From contig CP046864.1 of the NCBI GenBank assembly GCA_039640495.1, positions 310,001 to 374,000 of the forward strand: a DNA stretch of 64,000 nt, written 5' to 3'. Shown here one piece after another: positions 19,126 through 28,720 of the stretch (positions within the stretch are counted from its first letter, which is position 1; every line of letters begins with the position of its first letter). Made by a program: the position numbers and the translations under genes. The stretch comes from Rhodobacteraceae bacterium IMCC1335. Its GTDB lineage: Bacteria > Pseudomonadota > Alphaproteobacteria > Rhodobacterales > Rhodobacteraceae. The notes below the pieces were generated by a model, which saw only the letters and a program-made list of their open reading frames with translations, was not told the DNA's origin and did not search any database.

Positions 19126-19409
19126 ATATCCTTGATGCGTGATCTTCTTTGAGCCAAGATTGCCCGAAATTTTTTGGTTGGGATACCCTGATTTGATATT
19201 TTTAAATGATAGGGCTCGGCTCAAGGCAATGTAAAATCTTCTGCTCACGCTTTTTGACCAGCTGGGGGCGGTAATCCTGAAAAAACGCTGTGCGACGCTT
19301 GCCGCGATTTCCCCATAGGGGTAACCTTTCAGTCAGAGTAAGCTGTGGCGAAGCAGCTGAAACATGGGCAGAAAAATGGTGCCACCGATCTGCATAAGGA
19401 TATGATGAA

Positions 19410-19664
19410 ATGAAATGGGTGATCGCGATTATAGGAACCTTGCTTATTATCGGCGGTATGTTGTCGATTCTTTTGGGGTTTTCCAGTCAGGAAGATAAGA
19501 TCGTCGGGTATGGTTTTACGGTGGCGGTGGCAGGTGTTTTATTTCTGGCCGTGGTGCGCATTTTGGATTTGCTTGAGCAAATGCTTGCCGAGTTGAAAAC
19601 GTCGCGCCAAATTTTGCAATTTGCCAATCCAAAGGCCGAACGCTTGCTAGAAGAAGAACCATGA
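19410..19664 (+). CDS. Small two-helix membrane protein
   Basis: 84 residues. Two hydrophobic segments (WVIAIIGTLLIIGGMLSILLG and VAVAGVLFLAVVRIL) are followed by a charged helix, LEQMLAELKTSRQIL. AAGGA lies upstream of the ATG. It converges with the AbrB-type gene 6 bases away. No family is recognised; a membrane-anchored helical adaptor is conceivable but unproven. Confidence 0.6.
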   Translation: MKWVIAIIGTLLIIGGMLSILLGFSSQEDKIVGYGFTVAVAGVLFLAVVRILDLLEQMLAELKTSRQILQFANPKAERLLEEEP

Positions 19665-19670
19665 TGTGGC

Positions 19671-20702
19671 CTAGCGCCGCGGCTTGACCAGGCCTAGGGC
19701 TGGAAGCAGAAGCGTCAGAATCATCAATCTCCAAACGTGATGGCCCGCGACAAAGGCAGGGTTTAAACCCATTTCCGCAGCGATAGCGGCCATCGCCTCG
19801 ACTCCGCCCGGGGCGAAAGAAACAAGCAAGATTGCCAGATCAAGATCCAGAAAAGCTGCAGCGGATAGACTGCCCAGAGCTGCCACCACGATAGACAGGC
19901 AGGTGAGGAACAAGCCCGCAAAAAAAGCTGATTTTAACATTGAGGGCTGGATGCCATTAAAGCGGCTGCCGATTAACGCGCCCAATGCGATCAATGCGGC
20001 CGCCTCCAGCGGGTCTGCTAAGCGGCCATCAACCAAGCTGCTCAATTGGCCAAGGCTTGATATCACCAATCCGCCAAGCAAAAATCCTGCTGGCAAGCGC
20101 ATATGTTGAAAAACGCGCCCAATTCCCAGTGCCAGCATCGCCAGCGTCAGGGTTTCTTTGAAGTTAAGCGTCGGCAGGGGCGCGGCGGCAAAATTTGGCG
20201 CGGCAAAGAACATGGCAAGAATGGCTGGCACCCCTAAGCTGAGAAACAGAACGCGAATGCTTTGTACAACCGCAACCACGGATGTGTTTGCGGCCACATC
20301 CTCGGAATAGGCCAGCACGAAGCTTAAATGCCCTGGAAGCGCGCATAGGCTGGCCGTTGCCCAGTCAAATCCGAACAGCCGATACAGCCCCCAGCGGCAT
20401 AAAAGGGTCGTGCAAACCACGCTTACGGCCAAAATGCTAAAACTGAGCGGCCAAGCAAGCGCTGCGCGCATCGCATCGGGGGTTACAGTACAACCAATCA
20501 CAATGCCCAAAAGTGTGAAGCACAGGGGTTTAAGCGGGCCGAGAAGTTGCATGCGCAACCCCAGCAAACCAGCGCAGCTGACCAGCACCGCCGGCCCTGT
20601 CAGCATGGGCACTGGAAAGCCAATGACGTGAAAGATAACAGCGCCGACAAGGCCAATGAGCAAGGTTAAGAGCGTTCTATAAATATGCGATGCGTTTTGC
20701 AA
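19671..20702 (-). CDS. AbrB family membrane protein (former ammonia monooxygenase annotation)
   Basis: 343 residues, about ten transmembrane helices in two similar halves. Typical motifs are FPVPMLTGPAVLVSCAGLLG, LPGHLSFVLAYSEDVAANTS, RLPAGFLLGGLVISS and FAPGGVEAMAAIAAEMGLNPAFVAGHH. The PGG-E-M and HH-RL patterns are diagnostic of the AbrB (PF05145) duplication family. Despite its name this is a membrane protein of unknown transport role, frequently encoded next to TTT-type transporters, as here. It is 120 bases downstream of the extra binding protein gene. Confidence 0.85.
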   Translation of the reverse strand: MQNASHIYRTLLTLLIGLVGAVIFHVIGFPVPMLTGPAVLVSCAGLLGLRMQLLGPLKPLCFTLLGIVIGCTVTPDAMRAALAWPLSFSILAVSVVCTTLLCRWGLYRLFGFDWATASLCALPGHLSFVLAYSEDVAANTSVVAVVQSIRVLFLSLGVPAILAMFFAAPNFAAAPLPTLNFKETLTLAMLALGIGRVFQHMRLPAGFLLGGLVISSLGQLSSLVDGRLADPLEAAALIALGALIGSRFNGIQPSMLKSAFFAGLFLTCLSIVVAALGSLSAAAFLDLDLAILLVSFAPGGVEAMAAIAAEMGLNPAFVAGHHVWRLMILTLLLPALGLVKPRR

Positions 20703-20822
20703 AATAAGGGCTGCTTTCAGAAAATGAGTCGGATGTGGGTTTGGTTTGCATGCGGCGCGCTGGATCGCGGAAAAGGAAGCCTGTTTTTTGAATAGGGTTG
20801 TCGTGCCTGCGCAAAATATGGG

Positions 20823-21857
20823 TTAATTTTGGATCAATGCCGCATCCCATTCGCTTAGGAAACTTTGCTTTTTCAAACGGTCTAGAAAAACCAGTAACCC
20901 GGAATCAAGCCGGATCGGTTTGCGATTGGCAAGCTGGGCGATATCCGAATTGTTCAAAGCGGGTAATTTGGCTTTTTGGTCCAAAATGCTTTGCCCGTCA
21001 TCACTGATCAGAAAATTCAAAAAAGCTTGCCCGCTGCTAAAGTTTTGCGCCGTATTTGGGATCACGGCGGTGCGCAACAAGATATGCGTATAATCCTGCA
21101 AGGTTATAACTTTTGCATTGCTGCCCGCAGGTAGCGTGGCGTTGGCATAGCTGCCCAATACGTTATAGGCCAGCGCCAACTCTCCTGTATTTACCGCACG
21201 GATCATATGGCTGGTACAGCAATAGAGTTTTGTGCCCACGCGGCCCATCACTTCGGCCAAACGCCAAAACGTATCTGACTGGCGGGCATCTTGGGTGGAA
21301 AACAAATACCCAGCCCCCGAAATGTGCGGGTCATAGGCACCGATGCGGTTTTGGAAAACTGTTGGGTTATTGCGGATTAGGGCTAATAAATCGCGCCGGG
21401 TTTTTGGTGGCTCTAAATCGGCAAAGTCGCGGCGCGACACAAGCAAAGCCACCGGTTCAAGGGCAAAGCCGAACACCTCATGCCGCCAGCGGGCCCAGGC
21501 CGGAACATTTTTGGTTTCTACATTTGGCACCGTTCGGGTGAACCCGTCATTGGCCAATTTGATTTGTAGGTCCATGGCGGAAGAGATCACCAGATCAAAT
21601 TTTTGTTTTTCCTCTGCGATCGCTTTGTAAATTTCGCTGGTTGACGCGGTGACATAGGTGATTGAGAATTTTGGGTTCCGGTTAAGAAATTCTGAAATCA
21701 CGGGTTGAAACCGGTCCAGATCGGTTGAAGATAAGATGCGCAGTTGGGCGGGGCTTTGGGCATCTCCAAAGCGCGTGCTCAGTTCGATTTCAAAGCTGAA
21801 AGCGCTGGATGCAAGCGCGCATAGGCCTAACAGGCAGGTAATCGTAAAACGGCGCAT
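20823..21857 (-). CDS. Periplasmic substrate-binding protein of the tctDE operon
   Basis: 344 residues. The ATG at 21857 (MRRFTITCLLGLCALASSAFS, a signal peptide) has AAGGAG upstream and lies inside the end of the kinase gene, so translation is coupled. The mature part has LRILSSTDLDRFQPVISEFL, FDLVISSAMDLQIKLANDG and GAGYLFSTQDARQS, which are features of ferric/phosphoglycerate-type type-2 binding proteins (FbpA/PgtC-like). No permease or ATPase accompanies it. A role as a signal-input protein for the two-component system, as PgtC does, is more likely than transport. Confidence 0.75.
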   Translation of the reverse strand: MRRFTITCLLGLCALASSAFSFEIELSTRFGDAQSPAQLRILSSTDLDRFQPVISEFLNRNPKFSITYVTASTSEIYKAIAEEKQKFDLVISSAMDLQIKLANDGFTRTVPNVETKNVPAWARWRHEVFGFALEPVALLVSRRDFADLEPPKTRRDLLALIRNNPTVFQNRIGAYDPHISGAGYLFSTQDARQSDTFWRLAEVMGRVGTKLYCCTSHMIRAVNTGELALAYNVLGSYANATLPAGSNAKVITLQDYTHILLRTAVIPNTAQNFSSGQAFLNFLISDDGQSILDQKAKLPALNNSDIAQLANRKPIRLDSGLLVFLDRLKKQSFLSEWDAALIQN

Positions 21858-23214
21858 GCGCCAGCTCCTTTGTTGTTTGTGAGCGCCAATTCCCCGCCCA
21901 TCGCGGTGCAAATTTCCGATGTGATTGCCAAGCCCAAGCCTGATCCAATCACATCATCAACGTTGCTGCCGCGGCGAAAGCGGTTATTCAAGCTGCACAT
22001 ATCAAGCCCCTTTATCCCGCGGCCCTGATCTGTGATGGCGATGGTTGCAAACTCTTTGCGCCGCTCGGCGCTTATAGTGACCTGCATATCAGGATCTGAA
22101 TATTTGATTGCGTTATCCAACAGATTGCGCAGCGCCACCTCTATCAAAACACGATCGCCCATCACCCAAAGCGGTTGGCTGTCATCAATATCGATATTCA
22201 ACGTGATATCTTTAAGATCGGCGGTGGGGCCATGCTAGAGAGCACATGGGTTAAAATGAGTGGCAGATCTAGGCGGTCTTTTTGGGCTTGCTCATTGCGG
22301 TACAGCACAAGCGCATGATCCAGCAATTGGCTGGCCGATCGGATACTTTCATCAACCGAGGTGATGACGTTGTGCAAATGTTTGCGAGTGTCTGGATCAA
22401 CCGATTTGCGCAACACCAATTGGCTTTCTGATTTCACCAAGGAGAGGGGCGTGCGAATATGATGTGCGGCCTCTGCGATAAAGGTCTCGGTTTGCCCCAA
22501 CGTGCTGCGAAGGCGTCCAATAAAGCCATTTAAAGAGGTGAGCAAAGGCGCCAATTCCGGGGGAGTCGGGTGTTTCACATCGCGCAAGTCATGCGGGCCC
22601 CGGCGGCTGACAGCTCCGGCCAAAAGGTTGATCGGACGCAAAAAAGACGTGGTCACCAAAAGTGCCATGAAAATCGCAAAGCCAAAGAAGCTGAGCCCAA
22701 TGATCGAGGCATTGCGCGATATTTCGCGCAGAATAGCTTCTTGAAACAATTGTGTTTGGGCCACGGTAACGCGCAGCATTTTTGCCTGACCATCGATCAA
22801 AAAGCTTTGTATGATGGTGGCTTGGCGCACGTGTTCGCCCTTGAAGCTTTGCGAGGTTAGGAGGGGGCGATCCGAAAGCGGGCCATCCATCAAAGGCGCT
22901 AAATCCTCATATCCGGTTAAAAACACGCCATCTAGATCAACGCGATAATAGACTTTGTCTTGGCTGATCGCGCCGAGCATGGTGAAAATATCATAAGGAA
23001 GATCAATATCAACATTGCTGTCACGGGATCTGGTTTGCTGCAAGATTGAGCTAACGGCTGTGGAGAGCAAGGCATCTTGGGTGGCTTGTACCGCCTGTTT
23101 GGTGACTTGGCGCATGGTGACGAATAAGAGGATAGAAATGATCACGGCGGTGACCACAAGCGGCAATAAAAGCCGCCATCGCAAGGATAAAGGGTATCGC
23201 AATCGCGTGTTCAT
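21827..23214 (-). CDS. tctE: TctE-like sensor histidine kinase, interrupted by one frameshift
   Basis: Two overlapping frames give one kinase of about 462 residues if one base is added to the G4 run near 22227, restoring APTADLKDITLNIDID. N-terminal helix (LLLPLVVTAVIISILLFVT), periplasmic loop, second helix (ASIIGLSFFGFAIFMALLVT), and a linker, then the H-box EAAHHIRTPLSLVKSESQLV. The C-terminal ATPase has LLDNAIKYSD (N-box), ITDQGRGIKG (G1) and GSGLGLAI (G2). Such kinases sense carboxylates and control tctABC. It overlaps the response regulator gene upstream and the binding protein downstream. Confidence 0.9.
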
Positions 23215-23876
23215 GCGATAACCAATTTATACCCAAGGCCGCGAATTGTTTCTATACTCGCTTCGCACCCGGTCAGTTTTTTGCGAATACGCCCAATATA
23301 CACTTCGATCGCATTTTCGGTTACCGCCTCAGAAATTGTGAGCAACCGGTCGGTGAGTTGATCTTTGGTGAAAATAATCTGCGGGGCATTCATAAATATT
23401 TCTAGCAAACGCAATTCCCGGTTGCGCAGCATATGCTGCCCGAGCGGAGTGCGCAATTCTGCCGTGAGCGGGTTTAAGGTGATGTCACCAACGGTTAATT
23501 CTGTTTGCTGAGTACCTATATGACGGCGCAACACCGCGCGGCACCGGGCTTCTAATTCCACAAAATCAAATGGTTTTATAATATAATCATCCGCCCCAAT
23601 ATCGAGTAAATCGACCCTGTTCGACACTTCGGAGCGTGCCGTCATCACGATGACTGGCATCATGATTTTGCGTCGTCGCAATCGGCGGAGAAAGTCGCCG
23701 CCATTGCCATCTGGCAGCATAATATCCAAGAGGGCGATATCGTAATGTGTGACCGCCAACAGCTCTTCTGCGATTTCTAAAGAACCTGCAATATCGCTTC
23801 CATGCCCGCCTAAGATAAAATGCTCTGCCAGCGATTCCGCTAGTTTTTGCGTGTCTTCGACAATCAAGACTTTCAT
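23211..23876 (-). CDS. tctD: TctD-like OmpR-family response regulator
   Basis: 221 residues from the ATG at 23876 (MKVLIVEDTQKLAESL); a frame 14 codons longer exists. The receiver domain has the acidic pair VED, the phospho-acceptor in LLDIMLPDGNGGDF and IIKPFDFVELEARCRAV. The C-terminal winged helix ends in IEVYIGRIRKKL and IETIRGLGYKL. It is cotranscribed with the kinase (4-base overlap). Its likely target is the 11-bp-spaced direct repeat before tctC at 27167. Confidence 0.92.
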   Translation of the reverse strand: MKVLIVEDTQKLAESLAEHFILGGHGSDIAGSLEIAEELLAVTHYDIALLDIMLPDGNGGDFLRRLRRRKIMMPVIVMTARSEVSNRVDLLDIGADDYIIKPFDFVELEARCRAVLRRHIGTQQTELTVGDITLNPLTAELRTPLGQHMLRNRELRLLEIFMNAPQIIFTKDQLTDRLLTISEAVTENAIEVYIGRIRKKLTGCEASIETIRGLGYKLVIA

Positions 23877-24035
23877 TCTATTCGCATCGCCTCGGGTTGG
23901 TGTCTGGCGCTGGATCAAACGTTAACCAGCTGTGGGCATTTGTCAAAATCAAATGAGCTGGCAAAATATGCGTGCTGCCTGGTTACAGAAAGCATCCGTG
24001 CTTGATATGCGAGATGAGCGAAATAGCCTCGGGGC

Positions 24036-25550
24036 TCAATCTCCATCCGCAATGCCTGCTTTTGCAATGCGCGCGCGCCGAGCTCGATAGCTAGGAATAA
24101 TAATCAAAATCGCCGCCAAGACCAATAATCCCAGCGTCATCGGGCGCTCCAAAATAAAAGCCATCCCGTCATAAAGCTGCATAGACCTGCTGAAATTATC
24201 TTCCAGCATCCGGCCGAGAATAAACCCGATCAGCAACGGCGCCAGCGGATAATTGGCAAAGCGCAGAACCGTGGCGCAGAGTCCTAACCCTACAAGGATT
24301 AACAGTTCAGTCGCGTTATTCTGCCCAATATAGCTGCCCATTAGGGTGAAAAACAAAATGAACGGGATCAGATAATTGCGCGGTATCGCAAGGACCTTGG
24401 CGATATAGGGAATGAGTGGCAAGTTCAAAACGAGCAGCACCAGATTGCCAATGTACATAGAAATGATCACCGCCCAGAAAATTTGCGGTTCATCCGTCAT
24501 CAGGCGAGGGCCGGGATTAACGTTTAAAGCCAAAAGGGCTCCAAGCAAGATTGCGGTTGTGCCCGAACCGGGAATACCAAGCGTTAAAAGGGGCACAAAA
24601 GAGCCTGTGCAGGCGGCATTATTCGCCGCTTCGGGCGCTGCCAGACCTTTTATAGAACCTTGACCAAATTCGCGGCGTTCTGTTTCCGAGGCCAAATTAC
24701 GCTCGACCGAATAACCCAGAAAAGAGGCAATTGTAGCCCCTGCGCCAGGCAGAACGCCGATGAAAAAGCCTTGTAGGGATTGCCTTCCGATCACAGGGGC
24801 AATGGCGCGGGCCTCCGACTTGTTGATGCGCAGATTTTCAATTTTGGCGCTGTGGCCTTGCGCCGCGCGGCTAGGATTCATGACCAGAAACAAAGCTTCT
24901 GGTAGGGCAAAAATAGCCATTGCAAGCGTGATGAAGCTAAAGCCCGATTGTAAATCCATCAGCCCCATTGTGAAGCGTGGCATGTTGAACAGCGCTCCTT
25001 CGCCCACGGTTGACATGATGAGCCCCAATATGGTCATCAAAAGCGCCTTTGACACTTGCCCGGAGCCTGCAAAAGCGGCAATCGCTCCCAGGCCGACCAC
25101 CATTAGCGCAAAATATTCAGCGGAGTGAAACAATAGGGCCACTGAGGAAAGGGCTGGCGCGAAAATCATCAGCAAAATGGCGCCGATCGTGCCGCCGGCA
25201 AAGGAAGCAATGGCTGCAATTGTCAACGCTTTACCCGCCATACCGGCCCGGGCCATAGGATAGCCGTCAAAACTGGTGGCGACGGTGCCAGCAACGCCTG
25301 GCGCATTCAGCAGAATAGACGATGTTGAGCCGCCGAAAATTGCGCCGTAATACACCCCGGCCAGCAAAATCAGGGCAGCGGAGGGGTCGCCTAAAGTAAC
25401 GGCAACGGGAATCATGATTGCGATGATCGACATCGGCCCCAATCCTGGCAGCATGCCAATAAAGGTGCCGATCAGACAGCCGCCAATCACCATCAAAAGA
25501 TTTTTGATGGAAAAAGCGGTTTCTAAACCAATCAGTAAACCTTCTAACAT
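24036..25550 (-). CDS. tctA: Tripartite tricarboxylate transporter large permease
   Basis: 504 residues, about twelve transmembrane helices. Family motifs: GLLIGLETAFSIKNLLMVIGG, GCLIGTFIGMLPGLGPMS, YYGAIFGGSTSSILLNAPG and GVLPGAGATIASFLGYSVER, with GIPGSGTTAILLGALLALN in the second half. It moves carboxylates across the inner membrane using an ion gradient, with tctB and tctC. The start lies just after the tctB stop. Length normal. Confidence 0.96.
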   Translation of the reverse strand: MLEGLLIGLETAFSIKNLLMVIGGCLIGTFIGMLPGLGPMSIIAIMIPVAVTLGDPSAALILLAGVYYGAIFGGSTSSILLNAPGVAGTVATSFDGYPMARAGMAGKALTIAAIASFAGGTIGAILLMIFAPALSSVALLFHSAEYFALMVVGLGAIAAFAGSGQVSKALLMTILGLIMSTVGEGALFNMPRFTMGLMDLQSGFSFITLAMAIFALPEALFLVMNPSRAAQGHSAKIENLRINKSEARAIAPVIGRQSLQGFFIGVLPGAGATIASFLGYSVERNLASETERREFGQGSIKGLAAPEAANNAACTGSFVPLLTLGIPGSGTTAILLGALLALNVNPGPRLMTDEPQIFWAVIISMYIGNLVLLVLNLPLIPYIAKVLAIPRNYLIPFILFFTLMGSYIGQNNATELLILVGLGLCATVLRFANYPLAPLLIGFILGRMLEDNFSRSMQLYDGMAFILERPMTLGLLVLAAILIIIPSYRARRARIAKAGIADGD

Positions 25551-25551
25551 A

Positions 25552-26043
25552 CTAAATTCCCATTAAAAATGCGGGCAGTGGCCGCAAGAATATGCCCAAT
25601 ATTTGCTCGACCAGGTACCAAATGACAAACGTGGCGCTGCCGGTGATCAGAAGTAATTTTATAAAACCGCGTTCGCCAAGTATGATCGAAGACAGGCTTA
25701 AAAATCCAATTGTTGATATAAAGAACCCCAAAGGGCGCAGCGTGAAAGCATAAAGCACCATCATCACCAGCATTAAAAAAGCCTGTCCTGAATTGTAATC
25801 TTGCAATCTTCGGTAATCGATATCGAGTTTTGTCGCTTCTTTGGCGGGCTTTTCCACACCTAATAAAATACTCAAAGCAATCAATATTGCCAGAACCGAT
25901 AGGATTTTGGGAAAAGTTGATGGCCAGACTGGATTGCGCTGCATAAATGGCGGCAAGAGGTGGTCCATCAAGAAAAAAGCCGCATAGCCATAGGCCAAAG
26001 CAACCCCCAAAATTACTAAGGCGATCCAGCGATCTAAAGCCAT
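25552..26043 (-). CDS. tctB: Tripartite tricarboxylate transporter small permease
   Basis: 163 residues, four hydrophobic helices: IALVILGVALAYGYAAFF, ILSVLAILIALSILLG, QAFLMLVMMVLYAFTLRPLG and LLITGSATFVIWYLVEQIL. The TLRPLGFFISTIGFLSLSS segment is typical of TctB. It lies between tctC and tctA, with a terminator-like hairpin between it and tctC. A longer out-of-frame reading from 26104 was dismissed. Confidence 0.93.
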   Translation of the reverse strand: MALDRWIALVILGVALAYGYAAFFLMDHLLPPFMQRNPVWPSTFPKILSVLAILIALSILLGVEKPAKEATKLDIDYRRLQDYNSGQAFLMLVMMVLYAFTLRPLGFFISTIGFLSLSSIILGERGFIKLLLITGSATFVIWYLVEQILGIFLRPLPAFLMGI

Positions 26044-26075
26044 CAGCTTCCCTCGTTTGTATCGGTTGTAACAAG

Positions 26076-26106
26076 AAAAAAATTGGCCCTGGTAAAGGGG
26101 CCAATT
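26076..26106 (-). terminator. Intrinsic terminator or attenuator between tctC and tctB
   Basis: Read on the minus strand, AATTGGCCC pairs with GGGCCAATT across an 8-base loop and is followed by seven T. It lies between the tctC stop and the tctB start, so most transcripts would end after the binding protein, giving tctC excess over the permeases. Confidence 0.8.
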
Positions 26107-26124
26107 ACGGGGTCGAAACCTGAC

Positions 26125-27105
26125 TTACAGGAAGCCCAGTTTGCGCATTAGATCCCCAATGACGGTTTCCTGGCCTTCCAAAAAGCTGCGGAAGTCATCG
26201 CCATTGTTATGAATGTTGACCCAACCGTTGCGCGCACGCACGGCTTCCCATTCGGGCGTGTCATACATTTTACTCAGCGCATCCTGATAGGCTGCAAGCC
26301 TATCAGCCGGCAAACCAGGGGCCGCGAAGAATCCCCGCCAATTGACAAAGGCCGTATCGATGCCCTGCTCTTTCATAGTGGGTGCGTCTGCATAGGCATC
26401 CACCCGTGCATCAGATGTCACACCAAGAATTTTAACTTCGCCAGCTTCGGCCAAGGCCACGGCTTCGGAAAATCCAGTCGACAGTGCGTTAATTTCCCCT
26501 GACAGCAACGCCGCCATCGCATCACCGCCTGCATCATATGGAATGTATTTCACAGCTGTTGGATCTTCGCCGGCCGCTTGCATGACCATCGCCGCAACGA
26601 GGTGGTCCATACCGCCGGGTACAGAGCCACCCCCGATGGCTGTATCGCGCGGGTTGGCTTTGTATGCGGCCAGCAGATCATTCATATTGTTCAGCGGGCT
26701 GTCTTTGCCCACAACCATTGCTGCATAATCACCAATTGTGCCTGCGACCAATGTCAGATCACGGAAGTTATGCGGGAAAACGCCCGTCAAAGAACGGATC
26801 ACGATTGGTGTCGAATTGACCATCAACGTGCCGTGGTTTGAATCGGCATTCTCAATCAGATATCCAATGGCTTTTCCGCCACCGCCGCCTGACATATTTT
26901 CAAATGATGCAGAGCCAACAAGGCCGGCATTGGTCAGTGCTTCACCTGTGCCGCGTGCCGTACCATCCCAGCCGCCACCTGCGCCACCAGGTATCAAAAA
27001 GTGAATGCTGTCTACAACTTGATGTCCGCCTGCCGTTACAGGGCCAGCCAATAAAGCGGCTGACGCCGCTGCGATCAGGGCCCGGCGGCCCAGTTTAATA
27101 GTCAT
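26125..27105 (-). CDS. tctC: Tripartite tricarboxylate transporter binding protein
   Basis: 326 residues from the ATG at 27105, with GGGAGG upstream; the frame opens 34 codons earlier without a better start. Signal peptide: RRALIAAASAALLAGPVTAGG. Mature motifs IHFLIPGGAGGGWDGTARG and ENMSGGGGGKAIGYL are the ligand-binding loops of TctC proteins. AIGGGSVPGGMDHLVA and WRGFFAAPGLPADRL are also typical. The ligand, a carboxylate such as citrate or a sulfonated acid, cannot be read. The TctD-type repeat lies 62 bases upstream. Confidence 0.95.
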   Translation of the reverse strand: MTIKLGRRALIAAASAALLAGPVTAGGHQVVDSIHFLIPGGAGGGWDGTARGTGEALTNAGLVGSASFENMSGGGGGKAIGYLIENADSNHGTLMVNSTPIVIRSLTGVFPHNFRDLTLVAGTIGDYAAMVVGKDSPLNNMNDLLAAYKANPRDTAIGGGSVPGGMDHLVAAMVMQAAGEDPTAVKYIPYDAGGDAMAALLSGEINALSTGFSEAVALAEAGEVKILGVTSDARVDAYADAPTMKEQGIDTAFVNWRGFFAAPGLPADRLAAYQDALSKMYDTPEWEAVRARNGWVNIHNNGDDFRSFLEGQETVIGDLMRKLGFL

Positions 27106-27166
27106 TGATATTTCCTCCCATGTTCTTTTGGGCCTCGTTGCCCGAACGCGCGGAGTATTTCGTGTT

Positions 27167-27187
27167 AACCTGACATGAACCTGACAT
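27167..27187 (-). promoter_or_regulatory. Probable TctD box upstream of tctC
   Basis: On the minus strand ATGTCAGGTT occurs twice, 11 bp apart, about 60 bases before tctC. Tandem repeats spaced by one helical turn are the usual binding site of OmpR-family regulators, and tctD is encoded in the same cluster. Confidence 0.6.
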
Positions 27188-27393
27188 CTGTGAATTATTT
27201 TTGGCAAGCGCGATTTGTAGTTTGGTATGATCTTGCGAAAAATTTCACCTTTGAAACAGTTTTACGCTGGCGGCTCAGCCCGCTTTGAACAGTGTGACAT
27301 CCGGCTTTACAACGTAAAGACTGTGCAGCGTAGATGATTGCGGTTGCAAGATATTGGAGGGCGATCCTGTTCAAAGGAAAAGGCTGTTGGCCT

Positions 27394-28053
27394 TTATTTG
27401 TTCGATTGGCAGGTGGCCTCGAAGGCGTGATGCGCCTCGGTTGAGTTACTATTGTCGAACAGTGCGCGGGCCAAATCGGGAGATAGCGTTGCGCAGGGGG
27501 TGCCGGCCTGCGCAATCTGGCGCAGCATTTCCAGCGATTTGATCGAGGCCGCGAGCACCTCACAGCCGCTGCCCTGACTGATCATGTTCATTGCGTTAAG
27601 ATGCCCCAAGGCATCGATGCCTTTGGCCTGCATACGTCCAAGATAAGGGGCCAGATAATCTGCCTCAAGCGCGATTGCGGTGAGGCATTGAACCGCATCA
27701 TAGCAGGCGGTCATCAGGATTTTCCCACCTAAGGCTTTGAGATCTGGCACTTGCGCAATGGCGGGCCGCACAAGTGGAATTTTGATCACGGCGGTGATTT
27801 CTTCTTGATGGGCGATGTCGTAAATTTCTCTGGCCCATTTTACATAAGTGCTGGGATCCCCAAACGCTTGCAGATGCAATTCTTGTGCGCCCAGCGCCTT
27901 GGCATGCGCCAGCAACCCACGCCAATCTGAGCGCGCATAATCCAGCCCTGCACGTTGCGCCAAGAGGGGGTTGGTTGTGATGCCGTAAAACACCCCAAGC
28001 GGCAGGAGCTGAGCCCAATCTTGCGTGTTTGCCGTGTCCAAATAAAGTCGCAT
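27394..28053 (-). CDS. Transaldolase / fructose-6-phosphate aldolase family protein
   Basis: 219 residues, the short F6P-aldolase length. Motifs: MRLYLDTANTQDWAQLLPLG at the N-terminus, GITTNPLLAQ, and AVIKIPLVRPAIAQV with the Schiff-base Lys. LMTACYDAVQCLTAIALEAD and APYLGRMQAKGIDA follow. It catalyses dihydroxyacetone-type aldol transfer; the substrate is not clear. Short transaldolases also take part in sulfoquinovose breakdown, so its place near sulfolactate lyase-like genes is suggestive only. It is monocistronic as far as can be seen, with a weak ribosome site. Confidence 0.85.
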   Translation of the reverse strand: MRLYLDTANTQDWAQLLPLGVFYGITTNPLLAQRAGLDYARSDWRGLLAHAKALGAQELHLQAFGDPSTYVKWAREIYDIAHQEEITAVIKIPLVRPAIAQVPDLKALGGKILMTACYDAVQCLTAIALEADYLAPYLGRMQAKGIDALGHLNAMNMISQGSGCEVLAASIKSLEMLRQIAQAGTPCATLSPDLARALFDNSNSTEAHHAFEATCQSNK

Positions 28054-28269
28054 TTTCCGTGTTTACCCTAGCCTTTGTTGATTTGCACGTTGATTTAGAA
28101 TGCGCGGCAACCCAGTTGTTTTGAAATAGCTGTTCGTAACAAACAGCGGGCGCGTTATCTGATATATGGGGATGTTCGCAATTTAAATGCTCACAGGCGA
28201 GGCAGAGCAGATTGTCGGGCCGCGCAGAGCTGCAGCGGTCAGTTTTGTTTTTCACGCGGCTTTATATCG

Positions 28270-28629
28270 TCAGGTTGTGCGGCGGTGGTTAAGATAATGA
28301 GTCACGCAATCTTGTATCCGGCGGAAGCGATCGCCGCCCAAAGGCGTGCCCCCGAACCAGCGCGTTACCACAATGACATGATCAACCAGTTCGGCGCGCT
28401 CAAGCATGCGCAAGATCACCATGCCCGCGCCGGCTTCCCCATCATCATGCTTTATCGGCCCATCCTCGCGCAGCACTGCGGCCCAACTATTATGGCTGGC
28501 TTTGGCGTATTTTTTATTTTTTTTCAGCGCTTTGATTATCAAAAGGGCCTCTTGCTTGGTTTTAACCGGCGCGCCGGATACCGAATATTTTGATCCGCGA
28601 TCGGTGAGAATGGCATTAAAGATCTGCAT
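28270..28629 (-). CDS. YigZ/IMPACT N-terminal domain protein
   Basis: 119 residues from the ATG at 28629. Family motifs: KASHNSWAAVLR, DDGEAGAGMVILRMLE and VVTRWFGGTPLGGDRFRRI, which form the UPF0029 fold. Full YigZ proteins have about 200 residues with a second domain, absent here; short forms are common in alphaproteobacteria. Role unknown, possibly ribosome- or translation-related as for IMPACT. It is not obviously cotranscribed with its neighbours. Confidence 0.85.
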   Translation of the reverse strand: MQIFNAILTDRGSKYSVSGAPVKTKQEALLIIKALKKNKKYAKASHNSWAAVLREDGPIKHDDGEAGAGMVILRMLERAELVDHVIVVTRWFGGTPLGGDRFRRIQDCVTHYLNHRRTT

Positions 28630-28720
28630 CCTCAAACCTTACCCGGGCGCTGCGGTGATGGCCACAGAAGAGGGCGCGCGCGGCAGGATTCTTTGGCCTT
28701 CAATGCTCAATTTCTGGGGG

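Noticed and set aside
25544..26104. 186-residue frame overlapping tctB
   Set aside because: It is out of frame with tctB, whose four helices and family motifs are clear.
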